Source: Streptomyces sp. YIM 121038 (lineage in GTDB: Bacteria; Actinomycetota; Actinomycetes; Streptomycetales; Streptomycetaceae). Taken from it: a stretch of DNA of 64,000 nucleotides. Made by a program: the position numbers and the translations under genes. The notes beneath the pieces are model-generated. The model ran no database searches. It saw nothing but the letters and a program-made list of their open reading frames with translations, and was not told the origin of the DNA. This document shows positions 17,962-26,160 of the stretch, in pieces; position 1 is the first letter of the stretch; each line of letters begins with the position of its first letter. The stretch is from positions 1,736,001 through 1,800,000 of the forward strand of contig NZ_CP030771.1 in assembly GCF_006088715.1 (NCBI RefSeq). The letters are read 5' to 3'.

Positions 17962-18722
17962 GCACCGTCGTACCGCCGCCGCCGTGGGGTGCCGACCTGT
18001 ACGAGGAGGCGCTGCGCGCCGGGCGCGGCCCGCTGTTCCTGCGCCGGGCCGACGGCTGGCTGCTCCCGCTCGACGTGGAACGCTGGTGCGCGGCGCCCGA
18101 TCCGGCCGACCGCTCGGCGCTGCGCCGCTGCGCGGGACCCGTCATCGACATCGGCTGCGGCCCGGGCCGCCTGGTCGCGGCGCTCGCCGCCGGAGGCCAC
18201 CGCGCGCTCGGCATCGACGTCAGCGAGGCGGCGGTCCGGCACACGCTGCGCCTCGGCGGCTCCGCCCTGCGCCGGTCGGTCTTCGACCCGTTGCCGGGCG
18301 AGGGCCGGTGGGGCACCGCGCTGCTCATGGACGGCAACGTCGGCATCGGCGGCGACCCGGCCGCGCTCCTCGGCCGCGTCGCCGGACTGCTCGCTCCGGG
18401 CGGCCTGTTGATCGCCGAGGCGGCACCCGTCGACGTGGACGAGCGCGTCCGTGTCCGCGTCGACGACGGCACGGGGCGCGCCGGGCCCGGGGGTACGTTC
18501 CCGTGGGCCCGGCTCGGCACCGCCGCGCTTCTCGGCCACGCCCGCCCTGCGGGGCTGCGCCCGGCCGATCAGTGGACGGCCGACGGCCGCTGCTTCGTGG
18601 CCCTGCGGCGCCGCGCGGCCCGCAGCGCGAGCCACAGCGCGGAGCCCGCGAAGAGGCCCGCCGTGACCAGCAGCCAGCGGGCCAGGAACACGTCGGCGGG
18701 CAGCCCCGTGGCCCGTTCGTAG
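17958..18722 (+). CDS. Class I SAM-dependent methyltransferase
   Basis: 254 residues. SAM-binding motif I reads VIDIGCGPGRLVAALA, then GIDVSEAAV and ALLMDGNVGIGGD. The recognisable fold ends near residue 215 (GRCFVALRRR); the last 35 or so Ser/Arg-rich residues are read from DNA that is antisense to the 3' end of the convergent membrane-protein gene, so the tail is probably accidental. The overlap is 154 bases. Third gene of the GT2 operon; the methyl acceptor is unknown. Confidence 0.85.
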   Translation: MSTVVPPPPWGADLYEEALRAGRGPLFLRRADGWLLPLDVERWCAAPDPADRSALRRCAGPVIDIGCGPGRLVAALAAGGHRALGIDVSEAAVRHTLRLGGSALRRSVFDPLPGEGRWGTALLMDGNVGIGGDPAALLGRVAGLLAPGGLLIAEAAPVDVDERVRVRVDDGTGRAGPGGTFPWARLGTAALLGHARPAGLRPADQWTADGRCFVALRRRAARSASHSAEPAKRPAVTSSQRARNTSAGSPVARS

Positions 18723-19123
18723 CGCGGCACCTGACGGGTGATCAGCGGGAACCACACCAGCAGGAGCAGCAGCGACAGGGCCGCCGGGACCCGTACGTAC
18801 GCGGTCAGGTTCCGGCGCCGCCCGCCCAGCGCGGCCGTGACCGCCCGGTCGGCGGCCGCGTACAGCGGCGCGAGCAGGAGGTCGTGCAGCAGCGCGGCGC
18901 CGACGAACCACACCGCGACCGCCGTCCAGTCGTCGCGCAGCAGCCGCACCCCCGCGTACCCGGCGAGCGCGAACGAGGCGAGCAGCAGCAGGAGGTGGCA
19001 GGGGGCCGCCCCGTACCGGCGGCGCGCCGCCCCCGGCCACCGGCCGCCCCTGCCCGGCCACCGGCCGCCCGTGCCCGGCCGCCCGGACGTCGGTCCGCCC
19101 GTACGCTTCCCGGACTCGCTCAT
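18569..19123 (-). CDS. Integral membrane protein, unrecognised
   Basis: 184 residues with a basic Gly/Arg-rich N-terminus (repeat GRWPG) and four predicted membrane segments (about 44-61, 68-90, 111-127, 148-168). No family recognised. Its ATG overlaps the stop of the molybdenum-cytochrome gene, so the two form an operon; it may be a membrane partner. It ends inside the convergent methyltransferase gene. Confidence 0.7.
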   Translation of the reverse strand: MSESGKRTGGPTSGRPGTGGRWPGRGGRWPGAARRRYGAAPCHLLLLLASFALAGYAGVRLLRDDWTAVAVWFVGAALLHDLLLAPLYAAADRAVTAALGGRRRNLTAYVRVPAALSLLLLLVWFPLITRQVPRYERATGLPADVFLARWLLVTAGLFAGSALWLALRAARRRRATKQRPSAVH

Positions 19124-20439
19124 ACCAGCTCCCCGAAGGTCATCCGCGCCACCCACTTGGTGTTCAGTACGCCCGGTGCGGCGGGCACGATGACGCGTGC
19201 CGGATAACCGTGGTCGGGGGTCAGGTCGGCGCCGTTGACGCGCAGGGCGAGCAGCGAGCGCGGGTCGCGGACCTGGTTGTCGCGCAGCGCGGCGCGGCGG
19301 AAGGCGCCGCGGGTCTGCAAGGACTCCACGAGGACGCCGGGCGGACCGTCCCCGCCCTCCCCGCCTTCCTCGTATCCGACGAGCGCGGCCAGGTCGCGCA
19401 GCCGGACGCCCTGCCAGGCCTGGTCGGACGTCGACCAGCCCTCCACGCAGGCGATGGGCAGGTCCGCGCGGTGCTGCGGCAGGGCGAGCAGATCGGCGCG
19501 GGTCAGGCGCACGGTGCGGCCCCGGCCCACGACGTCGAGCCGCCAGCCGTCGACGAGGTCACGGCGCCCCAGGCCCACCGCCGCGGCCGTCTTGTTGACC
19601 TGGAACGCGCCGGGTCCGGTGCCCGGGTCCCGGCCGCCGTGCGGCGCGAACAGGGCCGTGGCGCGCGGCCAGCCGTCGAAGCTCTGCCCCGCCGTCGTCG
19701 CGAACAGCAGCAGCGAGCCGCCGCCGACCAGGCCCAGCGCGCCCCGCCGGGACACGGTCGGCCCGGCGGGCCGCTCGGCGACGAGCCCGGAGCCGCGGTC
19801 GGGTTCGGGGCCGCTCGTCCGCAGCTGTGCCCGGAACCCGCGCTCCCGCAACACCCGTACGGTCCGCGGCAGTTTCAGGACCACGTGCGCGACGAACCCG
19901 GCGAAGAACACCCACGCCCCGTAGAAGTGCAAGGGGTAGAACGAGCCCGGGAAGACGTACTCCAGCTGCACGTTCAGGATGCCCGTCGCGAACTCGAACA
20001 GGGCGCCGCCCACGAGCAGCAGCAGCGAGAGGCGTTCCAGGGCGTGCCCCGCCGACCGCACGGGCGGCAGCTCGAACAGCTTCGGGAGCACCGACCACAG
20101 CTTGGCGAGCAGCACCGGCACGAGCGTGATGCCGACGGTGACGTGCAGGCCCTGGGTGAGGCGGTAGAGCCAGTGCGGACGGGTCGGCCAGGGGAAGAGG
20201 TAGAAGCCGAGGAGTCCCTTGTCGGGTGTCTTGTCGTTGACGGGCGACAGTCCGGGGTTGTACGCGGCGTAGGACAGCAGCCCGGTGACGAACAGCAGGG
20301 TCATCCCGACGAGGAGCACCACGCCGAGCACGGAGGTGAGCCACGGGCCGCGCAGCGGGCTGCGCCACACGCCGGTCGCCGCGTGCTCCACCGTCTGTCG
20401 TGCGGTGCTGGTGGCCGTCGGCCTTGTTGGCTTGCCCAT
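19120..20439 (-). CDS. Molybdopterin oxidoreductase fused to cytochrome b561-like membrane domain
   Basis: 439 residues. The first 200 or so residues hold about five hydrophobic segments with histidines placed as in di-haem b561-type cytochromes (GLHVTVG, LHFYGAW, FVAHVVLK). After a further hydrophobic stretch (GALGLVGGGSLLLFATTAG) comes a sulfite-oxidase/YedY-type domain, with the molybdenum ligand Cys in CVEGWS and GYPARVIVPAAPG. It would pass electrons between the membrane quinone pool and an extracellular substrate; the substrate is unknown. RBS GAGGA before the ATG. Confidence 0.85.
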   Translation of the reverse strand: MGKPTRPTATSTARQTVEHAATGVWRSPLRGPWLTSVLGVVLLVGMTLLFVTGLLSYAAYNPGLSPVNDKTPDKGLLGFYLFPWPTRPHWLYRLTQGLHVTVGITLVPVLLAKLWSVLPKLFELPPVRSAGHALERLSLLLLVGGALFEFATGILNVQLEYVFPGSFYPLHFYGAWVFFAGFVAHVVLKLPRTVRVLRERGFRAQLRTSGPEPDRGSGLVAERPAGPTVSRRGALGLVGGGSLLLFATTAGQSFDGWPRATALFAPHGGRDPGTGPGAFQVNKTAAAVGLGRRDLVDGWRLDVVGRGRTVRLTRADLLALPQHRADLPIACVEGWSTSDQAWQGVRLRDLAALVGYEEGGEGGDGPPGVLVESLQTRGAFRRAALRDNQVRDPRSLLALRVNGADLTPDHGYPARVIVPAAPGVLNTKWVARMTFGELV

Positions 20440-20644
20440 GGGCGTGTCCTCGCGGGTCGGCGCGACGCGGGTCCGTCGCCTCGCGTCGACCGTAGGACCG
20501 TGGGGCGGCCCGGAGGCGGCCGCGACGCATGACGAAACGCTGACGGATCGCGGTGGGCCCGGACGGAGTACACCGGGGCGGCGGAAGATCTGACGGTTCC
20601 GTGACGGGGGGTGGCGCGGCGGCCCGTACGCGCCCCCGGCGGCC

Positions 20645-20650
20645 TAGCGT
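20645..20650 (+). promoter_or_regulatory. Leaderless -10 element of large membrane protein gene
   Basis: TAGCGT, 6 bases before the GTG at 20657. Confidence 0.5.
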
Positions 20651-20656
20651 GCCAGC

Positions 20657-22027
20657 GTGAACCACCCCGAACGACGTACCCCCGGCCCCCGGCGCGATCT
20701 GCTCGCCGCCGGGCTCGCCGCCCTCCTCGTCACCGCCGCCGTCGTGGTCGGGCGGGCCGTCGAGCGCTCCGACGGCAGCCTGCACGTCAACTGGCCGCCG
20801 CTGTACGCCGACTGGGATCCGCACGTCGGGCCCGGCACCCCGGCGGCGCTCGCCGTCGCCGTCGCCGTCGTCGGCCACGGCCCGGTGCTCGCGGCCCGCC
20901 TGCCGTGGCGGGCGCTGCTCGCCGCGTCGTGGGCGGCGTCGACGGCGTGGCTCTGGTCGCTCGCGCTCGTGGACGGCTGGCACCGGGGCGTGGCGCGGCG
21001 GCTCACCACGAAGTACGAGTACCTCCAGGTCATCGACCGCTTCGCGGACATCCCGGCGACGCTGCGGGACTACACCCAGTACATCCTGCTCGGGGAGCCG
21101 GGCGCGTACCACTGGCCCGCGCACACGGCGGGCCATCCGCCCGCCGCCCCGCTCACCTTCGTCCTCCTCGACCGGATCGGCCTGGGTGGCGGCGGCTGGG
21201 CGGGCGCGTTCGTCATCACGGCGGGCAGCACGGCCGTCGTCGCCGTACTGATCACGCTGAAGGTCCTCGGGGACGAGGCGAGCGCGCGCCGGGCGGCGCC
21301 GTTCCTCGTGCTCGCTCCGGCCGCCGTGTGGATGGGCGCGTCGGCGGACGGCTACTTCGCGGCCGTCGCGGCCTGGCTGACCGCGCTGCTCGCGCTCGCC
21401 GCGACGCGCACGGTCCGCCGCCCCGCCCTCGCCGCCTGCGCCGCGGGCCTCCTCTACGGCCTGCTCTGCTATCTGTCGTACGGCCTCACGCTCTTCGCGG
21501 TGGTCGTGGCCGGCGTCCTCGTCCTGGCCAGGACGCCGCGCCCGCTGCCGTACTTCGTGGCGGGCGCGCTCGTCGTCCCCGCGGCGTTCACCGCGTTCGG
21601 CTTCAACTGGTGGGAGGCGTACCGCCTGTTGGTGGAGCGCTATTACCAGGGTGCGGCCGGGGTGCGCCCCTACTGGTACTGGATCTGGGCCAATCCGGCC
21701 TGCACGGTGCTGACCGTGGGGCTCGCGACGGTGGCCGGGCTGCGCCGGGCGGTGGGTTCCTCACCGGGTGCGGCGCGCCGCTGGCGGGCCGGAGCGTCCA
21801 CGGCGGCGGACCGCGTCGCGGGCCTTGCCCTCGCGGCCCTCCTCGCGGTGGCGGTCGCGGACGTCTCGGGCATGAGCAAGGCGGAGACCGAACGCATCTG
21901 GCTGCCGTTCGCCCTCTTCCTGCTCGCGGCGACAGCGCTCCTTCCCGAGCGCGGTCGCCGCTTCTGGCTCGCGGGCCAGGCGGTCCTCGCCCTGGCCCTC
22001 AATCACGTGCTGTTCACGGGCTGGTGA
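20657..22027 (+). CDS. Polytopic membrane protein, GT-C glycosyltransferase-like
   Basis: 456 residues with about ten hydrophobic segments. The first loop after segment 3 carries acidic and His-rich residues (YHWPAHTAGHPPAAP), reminiscent of the active loops of membrane GT-C/GT39-type glycosyltransferases, but I cannot confirm the catalytic Asp. It is divergent from the molybdenum-cytochrome gene. Given the GT2, epimerase and DUF2064 genes nearby, a role in making or moving a surface glycan is plausible. Confidence 0.6.
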   Translation: MNHPERRTPGPRRDLLAAGLAALLVTAAVVVGRAVERSDGSLHVNWPPLYADWDPHVGPGTPAALAVAVAVVGHGPVLAARLPWRALLAASWAASTAWLWSLALVDGWHRGVARRLTTKYEYLQVIDRFADIPATLRDYTQYILLGEPGAYHWPAHTAGHPPAAPLTFVLLDRIGLGGGGWAGAFVITAGSTAVVAVLITLKVLGDEASARRAAPFLVLAPAAVWMGASADGYFAAVAAWLTALLALAATRTVRRPALAACAAGLLYGLLCYLSYGLTLFAVVVAGVLVLARTPRPLPYFVAGALVVPAAFTAFGFNWWEAYRLLVERYYQGAAGVRPYWYWIWANPACTVLTVGLATVAGLRRAVGSSPGAARRWRAGASTAADRVAGLALAALLAVAVADVSGMSKAETERIWLPFALFLLAATALLPERGRRFWLAGQAVLALALNHVLFTGW

Positions 22028-22110
22028 AACCCGATCAGACTTCCGCGTCCCGGTCGACCATCGGGGTTCCGGTCGGCCTTCGGGGGCGGACTCCCGGTCG
22101 GCCTTCGGGG

Positions 22111-22536
22111 TCAGACTTTCTCGAACTCCACCTTGAAGATGTTGTACTCGTCCCAGAAATAGACCCACGGCTCGCCGTTGCGGAACGAGGCCCGCTGCCC
22201 GTTGTAGTTCGAGACGAGCTCCTTGTCGTCGGTGAGCCGGAAGCTCGATGCGCCGGACCAGCCGTAGAAGCCGCCGTACCCGTTGTTGCTGACCGATAGA
22301 TACCGGCCCTCACCAGGAATCTTGTAGTAGGTCACACCTTTCCACTCGTAGAATTCGAGGGTCAGCGGGTCCTGGCTGTAGATGGCCCAGTTGTCGCCGT
22401 TCCTGTTCAGATAGCCCTTGAACGTACCGCTGGGGTAGTAGAGCTTGATCCGGAACTGGCCCGTCATCAGGGCACTCTGCGGCCGCGTCGCCATAGCCTG
22501 GGCGAAGGTGGCTTCTGTGGGAGATACCGCGTCCAT
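22111..22536 (-). CDS. Small lectin-like (possible beta-trefoil) protein, unrecognised
   Basis: 141 residues, aromatic-rich, no signal peptide, no cysteines. After a 30-residue N-terminus there are three imperfect repeats of about 35-42 residues, each ending in an aromatic/hydrophobic strand (LEFYEW, SSFRLTD, NIFKVEF), with GYL, RYLSVSNNG and SNYNG in matching places. This three-fold pattern suggests a beta-trefoil. Base composition is visibly less GC-rich than neighbours, a sign of recent transfer. The start at 22536 follows GAGAGGA; the frame is open 10 codons further up. Function unknown; carbohydrate binding is a guess. Confidence 0.65.
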   Translation of the reverse strand: MDAVSPTEATFAQAMATRPQSALMTGQFRIKLYYPSGTFKGYLNRNGDNWAIYSQDPLTLEFYEWKGVTYYKIPGEGRYLSVSNNGYGGFYGWSGASSFRLTDDKELVSNYNGQRASFRNGEPWVYFWDEYNIFKVEFEKV

Positions 22537-22815
22537 CGACCGTCCTCTCGTCGCGCTTTCTGGCACGTTGCTTGTGCTGCTTTTCGACGTGAGCTGGACA
22601 GTGCATCGAACGTCACTGGAGTGGTGATTCTGCCGTCAGCCAGTGGGTACCGCCAGAGGAATATTCCGCCATTGCGGACGGATCTCGGCGGGGCTTCCCG
22701 AATGATCGGGGCGCGAACGATTGAGGGTGCGGTTACGCCGTTCCTGAGCCGTTGTGCCTGACATCCGTGTGGCGCGGGACGCACACGGGAAGGGGAGGTG
22801 CCCCTCGGACGGGCC

Positions 22816-23625
22816 CTAGTGCGCCGGACCGCACGGAAGTCCCGGCACCGGACGACAGCCCGTGACCGCGGTCCAGGCCTCCTCGGCCAGGCCCTTGCGG
22901 TCGCTCCCGTACAGCGGCGCGTGCGCCAGGACCCGCACGCTCAGGTCCCGCGCACCCACCACCCTGCGCAGCGACGTCCCAAAACCCTCGTCGCCCAGGA
23001 ACGCCGCCGTCGTGCTTCCCGCCCCGCCCGCCTCGTACGCCACGGTCACCGGGCGCACCGCCGCCCCCGCGTCCACGGCCGCCTGGAACGCCGCCCGCCG
23101 GAACCGGCCGCCGGAGACCGAGCACCAGGTCGTGGCCTGGGGGAAGACGAGCACGGAGCGCCCCTGGGCGAGCGTCTTGGCCAGCTCCTCCACCATCAGG
23201 GGGAGTTCACGCCGACCGCCCTCGCGGTCGATGAACTGCGTGCCGAGCCGCCGCGCGAGCGTCCCCACGACGGGCCACCGGCCCACCTCCCGCTTGGCGA
23301 CGAAGGCGACGGGCTCGACGGCGAGCAGCGCCACCACGTCCAGCCAGGAGATGTGGTTGGCGACGACGAGCGTGCCCGCGCCCCCGCCGGGCACGGTCAG
23401 GGGCACCGGCCCCGTGTCGAGCCGCACGCCGAGCGCCCCAAGGACCCGCCGCGCCCGGACCCGTACGGCGTCGCCGTCGGCGAGCCGCTCCCCGAGGGCC
23501 AGACTCCGCCCGAGCTCGCGCCCGAGCGCCGCGTACCGCCGCGCGGCCCCGCCGGCGCCCACACGGGAGTCGGCCCGCAGGGCGCAGGTCCGCGGACAGC
23601 CCGCGTCCACGGACCAGGGGTTCAC
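22816..23625 (-). CDS. olsA: 1-acyl-glycerol-3-phosphate acyltransferase-like (OlsA)
   Basis: 269 residues of the PlsC superfamily: acyltransferase motif NHISWLD, then VGTLARRLGTQFIDREGG and VFPQATTWCSVSG. The GTG start overlaps the stop of the OlsB-like gene. In ornithine-lipid synthesis OlsA adds the second acyl chain to lyso-ornithine lipid; pairing with an OlsB homologue supports this over phosphatidate synthesis. The canonical glutamate of FPEGT is replaced by Gln (FPQAT), a variation worth checking. Confidence 0.82.
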   Translation of the reverse strand: MNPWSVDAGCPRTCALRADSRVGAGGAARRYAALGRELGRSLALGERLADGDAVRVRARRVLGALGVRLDTGPVPLTVPGGGAGTLVVANHISWLDVVALLAVEPVAFVAKREVGRWPVVGTLARRLGTQFIDREGGRRELPLMVEELAKTLAQGRSVLVFPQATTWCSVSGGRFRRAAFQAAVDAGAAVRPVTVAYEAGGAGSTTAAFLGDEGFGTSLRRVVGARDLSVRVLAHAPLYGSDRKGLAEEAWTAVTGCRPVPGLPCGPAH

Positions 23626-24437
23626 ACGGACCCCCGGGATCCCTCGTCGCCGAGGAAGAAGCGGCGGTGGCGCTCGTTGAGCCGCTGGGTGTCGAGCACC
23701 ACGAAGAAGTCGGCGGAGTCGAAGTCGGGGTCGTGCGCGGGCGCCCCGCACATCCAGGCCCCCAGGCGCAGGTATCCGCGCAGCAGCGGCGGCAGGTCGG
23801 CGTACGTCGGCCGGTGTCCGGCGCGCTGCTCGGGCGGTGTCCACGGCCGGTGCGGGTGGACGCGCAGCTCGGGCGGCGAGGCGTGCTTGGCGGTGCCGAG
23901 CAGCCAGGCGCTCGCGGCCGCGGTGCCGCCGTCGGCCAGCGGCACGGAGGCGCAGCCCGCGAGATAGCGGTGGCCGGAGAGCAGGACGTAGCGGGCGAGC
24001 GCGGACCACATCAGGTTGATGACGGCGCCGGAGCGGTGGTCGGGGTGGACGCAGGACCGTCCGGCCTCGATGGTCGCGGGCCGCAGCGGGGCCAGGGCGC
24101 TCAGGTCGAACTCGCCCGCCGAGTAGGAGAGCTCGCCGCGGCCGGGCGGGATGAGCCGGTAGGTGCCGACGACGGCGCCGCTCGTGGTCTCGGTGACGAT
24201 CAGATGGTCCGCGAGCGCGTCGAAGGCGTCGATGTCGTGTCCGGGCAGGGGCGTGTCGAGGGCGGCGCCCAGCTCCTCGCCGAACACCTGGAAGCGCAGG
24301 CGCTGGGCGGCGCGGATCTGCTCCTCGGAGTGGGCGATGGAGGGGACGTAGGCGGGGCGGGTCCCGGAGGTCCGGCCGGGGGCCGGGGCGGGCGGGGACG
24401 CCGACGGGGTCGCGGGGGTCGCAGGTGTCGCGGGCAT
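23622..24437 (-). CDS. olsB: Ornithine-acyl-ACP N-acyltransferase-like (OlsB)
   Basis: 271 residues. After a low-complexity Pro/Ala N-terminus come the OlsB/haemolysin-like GNAT features: AAQRLRFQVFGEELGA, HLIVTE, VVGTYRLIPP, EAGRSCVHPDHRSGAVINLMW and a C-terminal LLRGYLRLGAWMCGAPAHDPDFDSADFFVVLD. It would attach a 3-hydroxyacyl group to ornithine to give lyso-ornithine lipid, a phosphorus-free membrane lipid. ATG at 24437 behind GGAGAA. First gene of a two-gene operon. Confidence 0.88.
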   Translation of the reverse strand: MPATPATPATPSASPPAPAPGRTSGTRPAYVPSIAHSEEQIRAAQRLRFQVFGEELGAALDTPLPGHDIDAFDALADHLIVTETTSGAVVGTYRLIPPGRGELSYSAGEFDLSALAPLRPATIEAGRSCVHPDHRSGAVINLMWSALARYVLLSGHRYLAGCASVPLADGGTAAASAWLLGTAKHASPPELRVHPHRPWTPPEQRAGHRPTYADLPPLLRGYLRLGAWMCGAPAHDPDFDSADFFVVLDTQRLNERHRRFFLGDEGSRGSV

Positions 24438-24936
24438 GACAGTACGTTCTCCGTTCGACGGGCGATCTCGACGGGGACGGACGGGGACTGACGGGGACGG
24501 TGGGGGGGGCGACGGGCCTGAGGACGACAAGGCCTCAAGGCGGGGGCTTCAAGGGGAGGGCCTCAAGGGCGACGGTCCGGTGGGAACGCTTCGGGCTGGT
24601 CCGGGGAAACGCTTCGTTGAACTGCGACGGAGGGGAACAGGCAGGGCACCCACTCAGCACGGTGACCGCCCCGGCTGAACTGCGCACGAGGTCCGCGCGG
24701 CGGATCGGGCCGACCCTCGTGAGCATCAGGTGAACGGCGCCCACAGCTACGCGCCCCGGCCCCCGGCGCTCGTCGCCACGCGCCACGCGCCCCGGCTCCC
24801 GGCTCCCGGCTCCCGGCTCCCGGCTCCCGGCTCCCGGCTCCCGGCTCCCGGCTCCCGGGCCCAACGCCCCGTACCGCGGCGGGTCGCTGTCCCGTACAAA
24901 GAGTTCCGGACGTCCGAGGGAGGATGGAGCCCCGCC
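24438..24936. other. Intergenic region between olsB and CoA-transferase
   Basis: About 500 bases separating divergent genes. Apart from the 7-bp tandem array at its right half I see no credible gene; short open frames here lack coding features. Confidence 0.6.
24791..24858. repeat. 7-bp tandem repeat (CCCGGCT)
   Basis: Nearly ten perfect head-to-tail copies of CCCGGCT, 78 bases before the CoA-transferase start. Such a short array is prone to slippage and could vary in length between strains. Confidence 0.9.
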
Positions 24937-26160
24937 ATGCCGCACCCCCTGCCCCTGACCGGCATCACCGTGCTGAGCCTCGAACAAGCCGTGGCCGCCC
25001 CGTTCGCCACCCGCCAGCTCGCCGACCTCGGCGCGCGCGTGATCAAGGTGGAGCGGCCGGGCGGCGGCGACTTCGCCCGCCGCTACGACACCACCGTGCA
25101 CGGCCAGGCCAGCTATTTCGTCTGGCTGAACCGCTCCAAGGAGTCGCTCACCCTGGACGTGAAGTCCGCGCGCGGGCAGGAGGTGCTGCGCGAACTCCTC
25201 GCGCGGGCCGACGTGTTCGTGCAGAACCTCGCGCCGGGCGCGGCCGCCCGGCTCGGCCTCTCGGCCGAGGAACTCCAGGCCCGCCACCCGTCCCTCGTCA
25301 CCTGCGCGGTCAGCGGCTACGGCACGTCCGGACCCTGGGCCCACCGCAAGGCCTACGACCTGCTCGTGCAGTGCCAGACGGGGCTGCTCTCGCTCACCGG
25401 AACGCCGGAGGAGGCCGTGCGCGTCGGCATCTCGGTGGCCGACATCGCGGCCGGGATGTACGCGTACAGCGGCATCCTGTCGGCGCTGTACACGCGGGCG
25501 ACGACCGGCCGGGCCCCGGCGGTCGAGGTGTCCCTGTTCGACGCGCTCGCCGAGTGGATGAGCCAGCCCGCGTACTACACCCGCTACGGCGGCACCCAGC
25601 CGCCGCGCGTCGGCGCCCGGCACGCGACGGTCGCGCCGTACGGCGTGTTCACGGCGCGCGACGGCAAGGAGGTCCTGTTCTCGGTGCAGAACGAGCCGGA
25701 GTGGGTGGCGCTGTGCCGGGTGTTCCTCGGCCGCCCGGAGCTGGCCGACGAGCCGCGCTTCGCCACGGGCCCGGCCCGGGTCGCGCACCGCGAGGAGCTC
25801 GACGGGATCGTCGCGGCGCGGTGCGCCGAGCTGGACGGCGAGGAGGCGGTGGCCCTGCTCGACGCCGCGAACATCGCTCACGCGGGCGTCAACTCGGTCG
25901 CCGAGTTCCTGGAGCACCCCGTCCTGACCGAGCGCGGGCGCTGGCGGGAGGTGGGTCTTCCGGGCGGCGCGCCCCCGATGCGCGCCCTCCTGCCGCCCGC
26001 CGGGCTCTCGGGGGTGCGCCCCCGGATGGGCCCGGTGCCCGCGGCGGGCGAGCACACGGAGAAGATCCTGGCCGAGCTGGGGCGCGGCCCCGACGGCCGC
26101 GCCCGGCCGCTCCCTCGGGGCGCGAACGGCACGCCGCGCCCCGGGGAGGCGGGCGCGTGA
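24937..26160 (+). CDS. CaiB/BaiF (family III) CoA-transferase
   Basis: 407 residues, the normal length. Typical features: GITVLSLEQAVAAPFATRQLADLGARV, IKVERPGGGDFAR, FVWLNRSKESLTLD and the nucleophile region KAYDLLVQCQTGLLSLTG (Asp). It moves CoA between a donor thioester and a carboxylic acid. Start ATG behind GGGAGGATGGAG. GTGA overlap with the acyl-CoA dehydrogenase gene indicates a two-step acid activation/oxidation pathway; the acid is unknown. Confidence 0.92.
   Translation: MPHPLPLTGITVLSLEQAVAAPFATRQLADLGARVIKVERPGGGDFARRYDTTVHGQASYFVWLNRSKESLTLDVKSARGQEVLRELLARADVFVQNLAPGAAARLGLSAEELQARHPSLVTCAVSGYGTSGPWAHRKAYDLLVQCQTGLLSLTGTPEEAVRVGISVADIAAGMYAYSGILSALYTRATTGRAPAVEVSLFDALAEWMSQPAYYTRYGGTQPPRVGARHATVAPYGVFTARDGKEVLFSVQNEPEWVALCRVFLGRPELADEPRFATGPARVAHREELDGIVAARCAELDGEEAVALLDAANIAHAGVNSVAEFLEHPVLTERGRWREVGLPGGAPPMRALLPPAGLSGVRPRMGPVPAAGEHTEKILAELGRGPDGRARPLPRGANGTPRPGEAGA

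Noticed and set aside
24730..24936. N-terminal extension of the CoA-transferase through the 7-bp array.
   Set aside because: The extra residues are only PGSRLPA repeats read from the array; the ATG at 24937 has a strong ribosome site and the family N-terminus.
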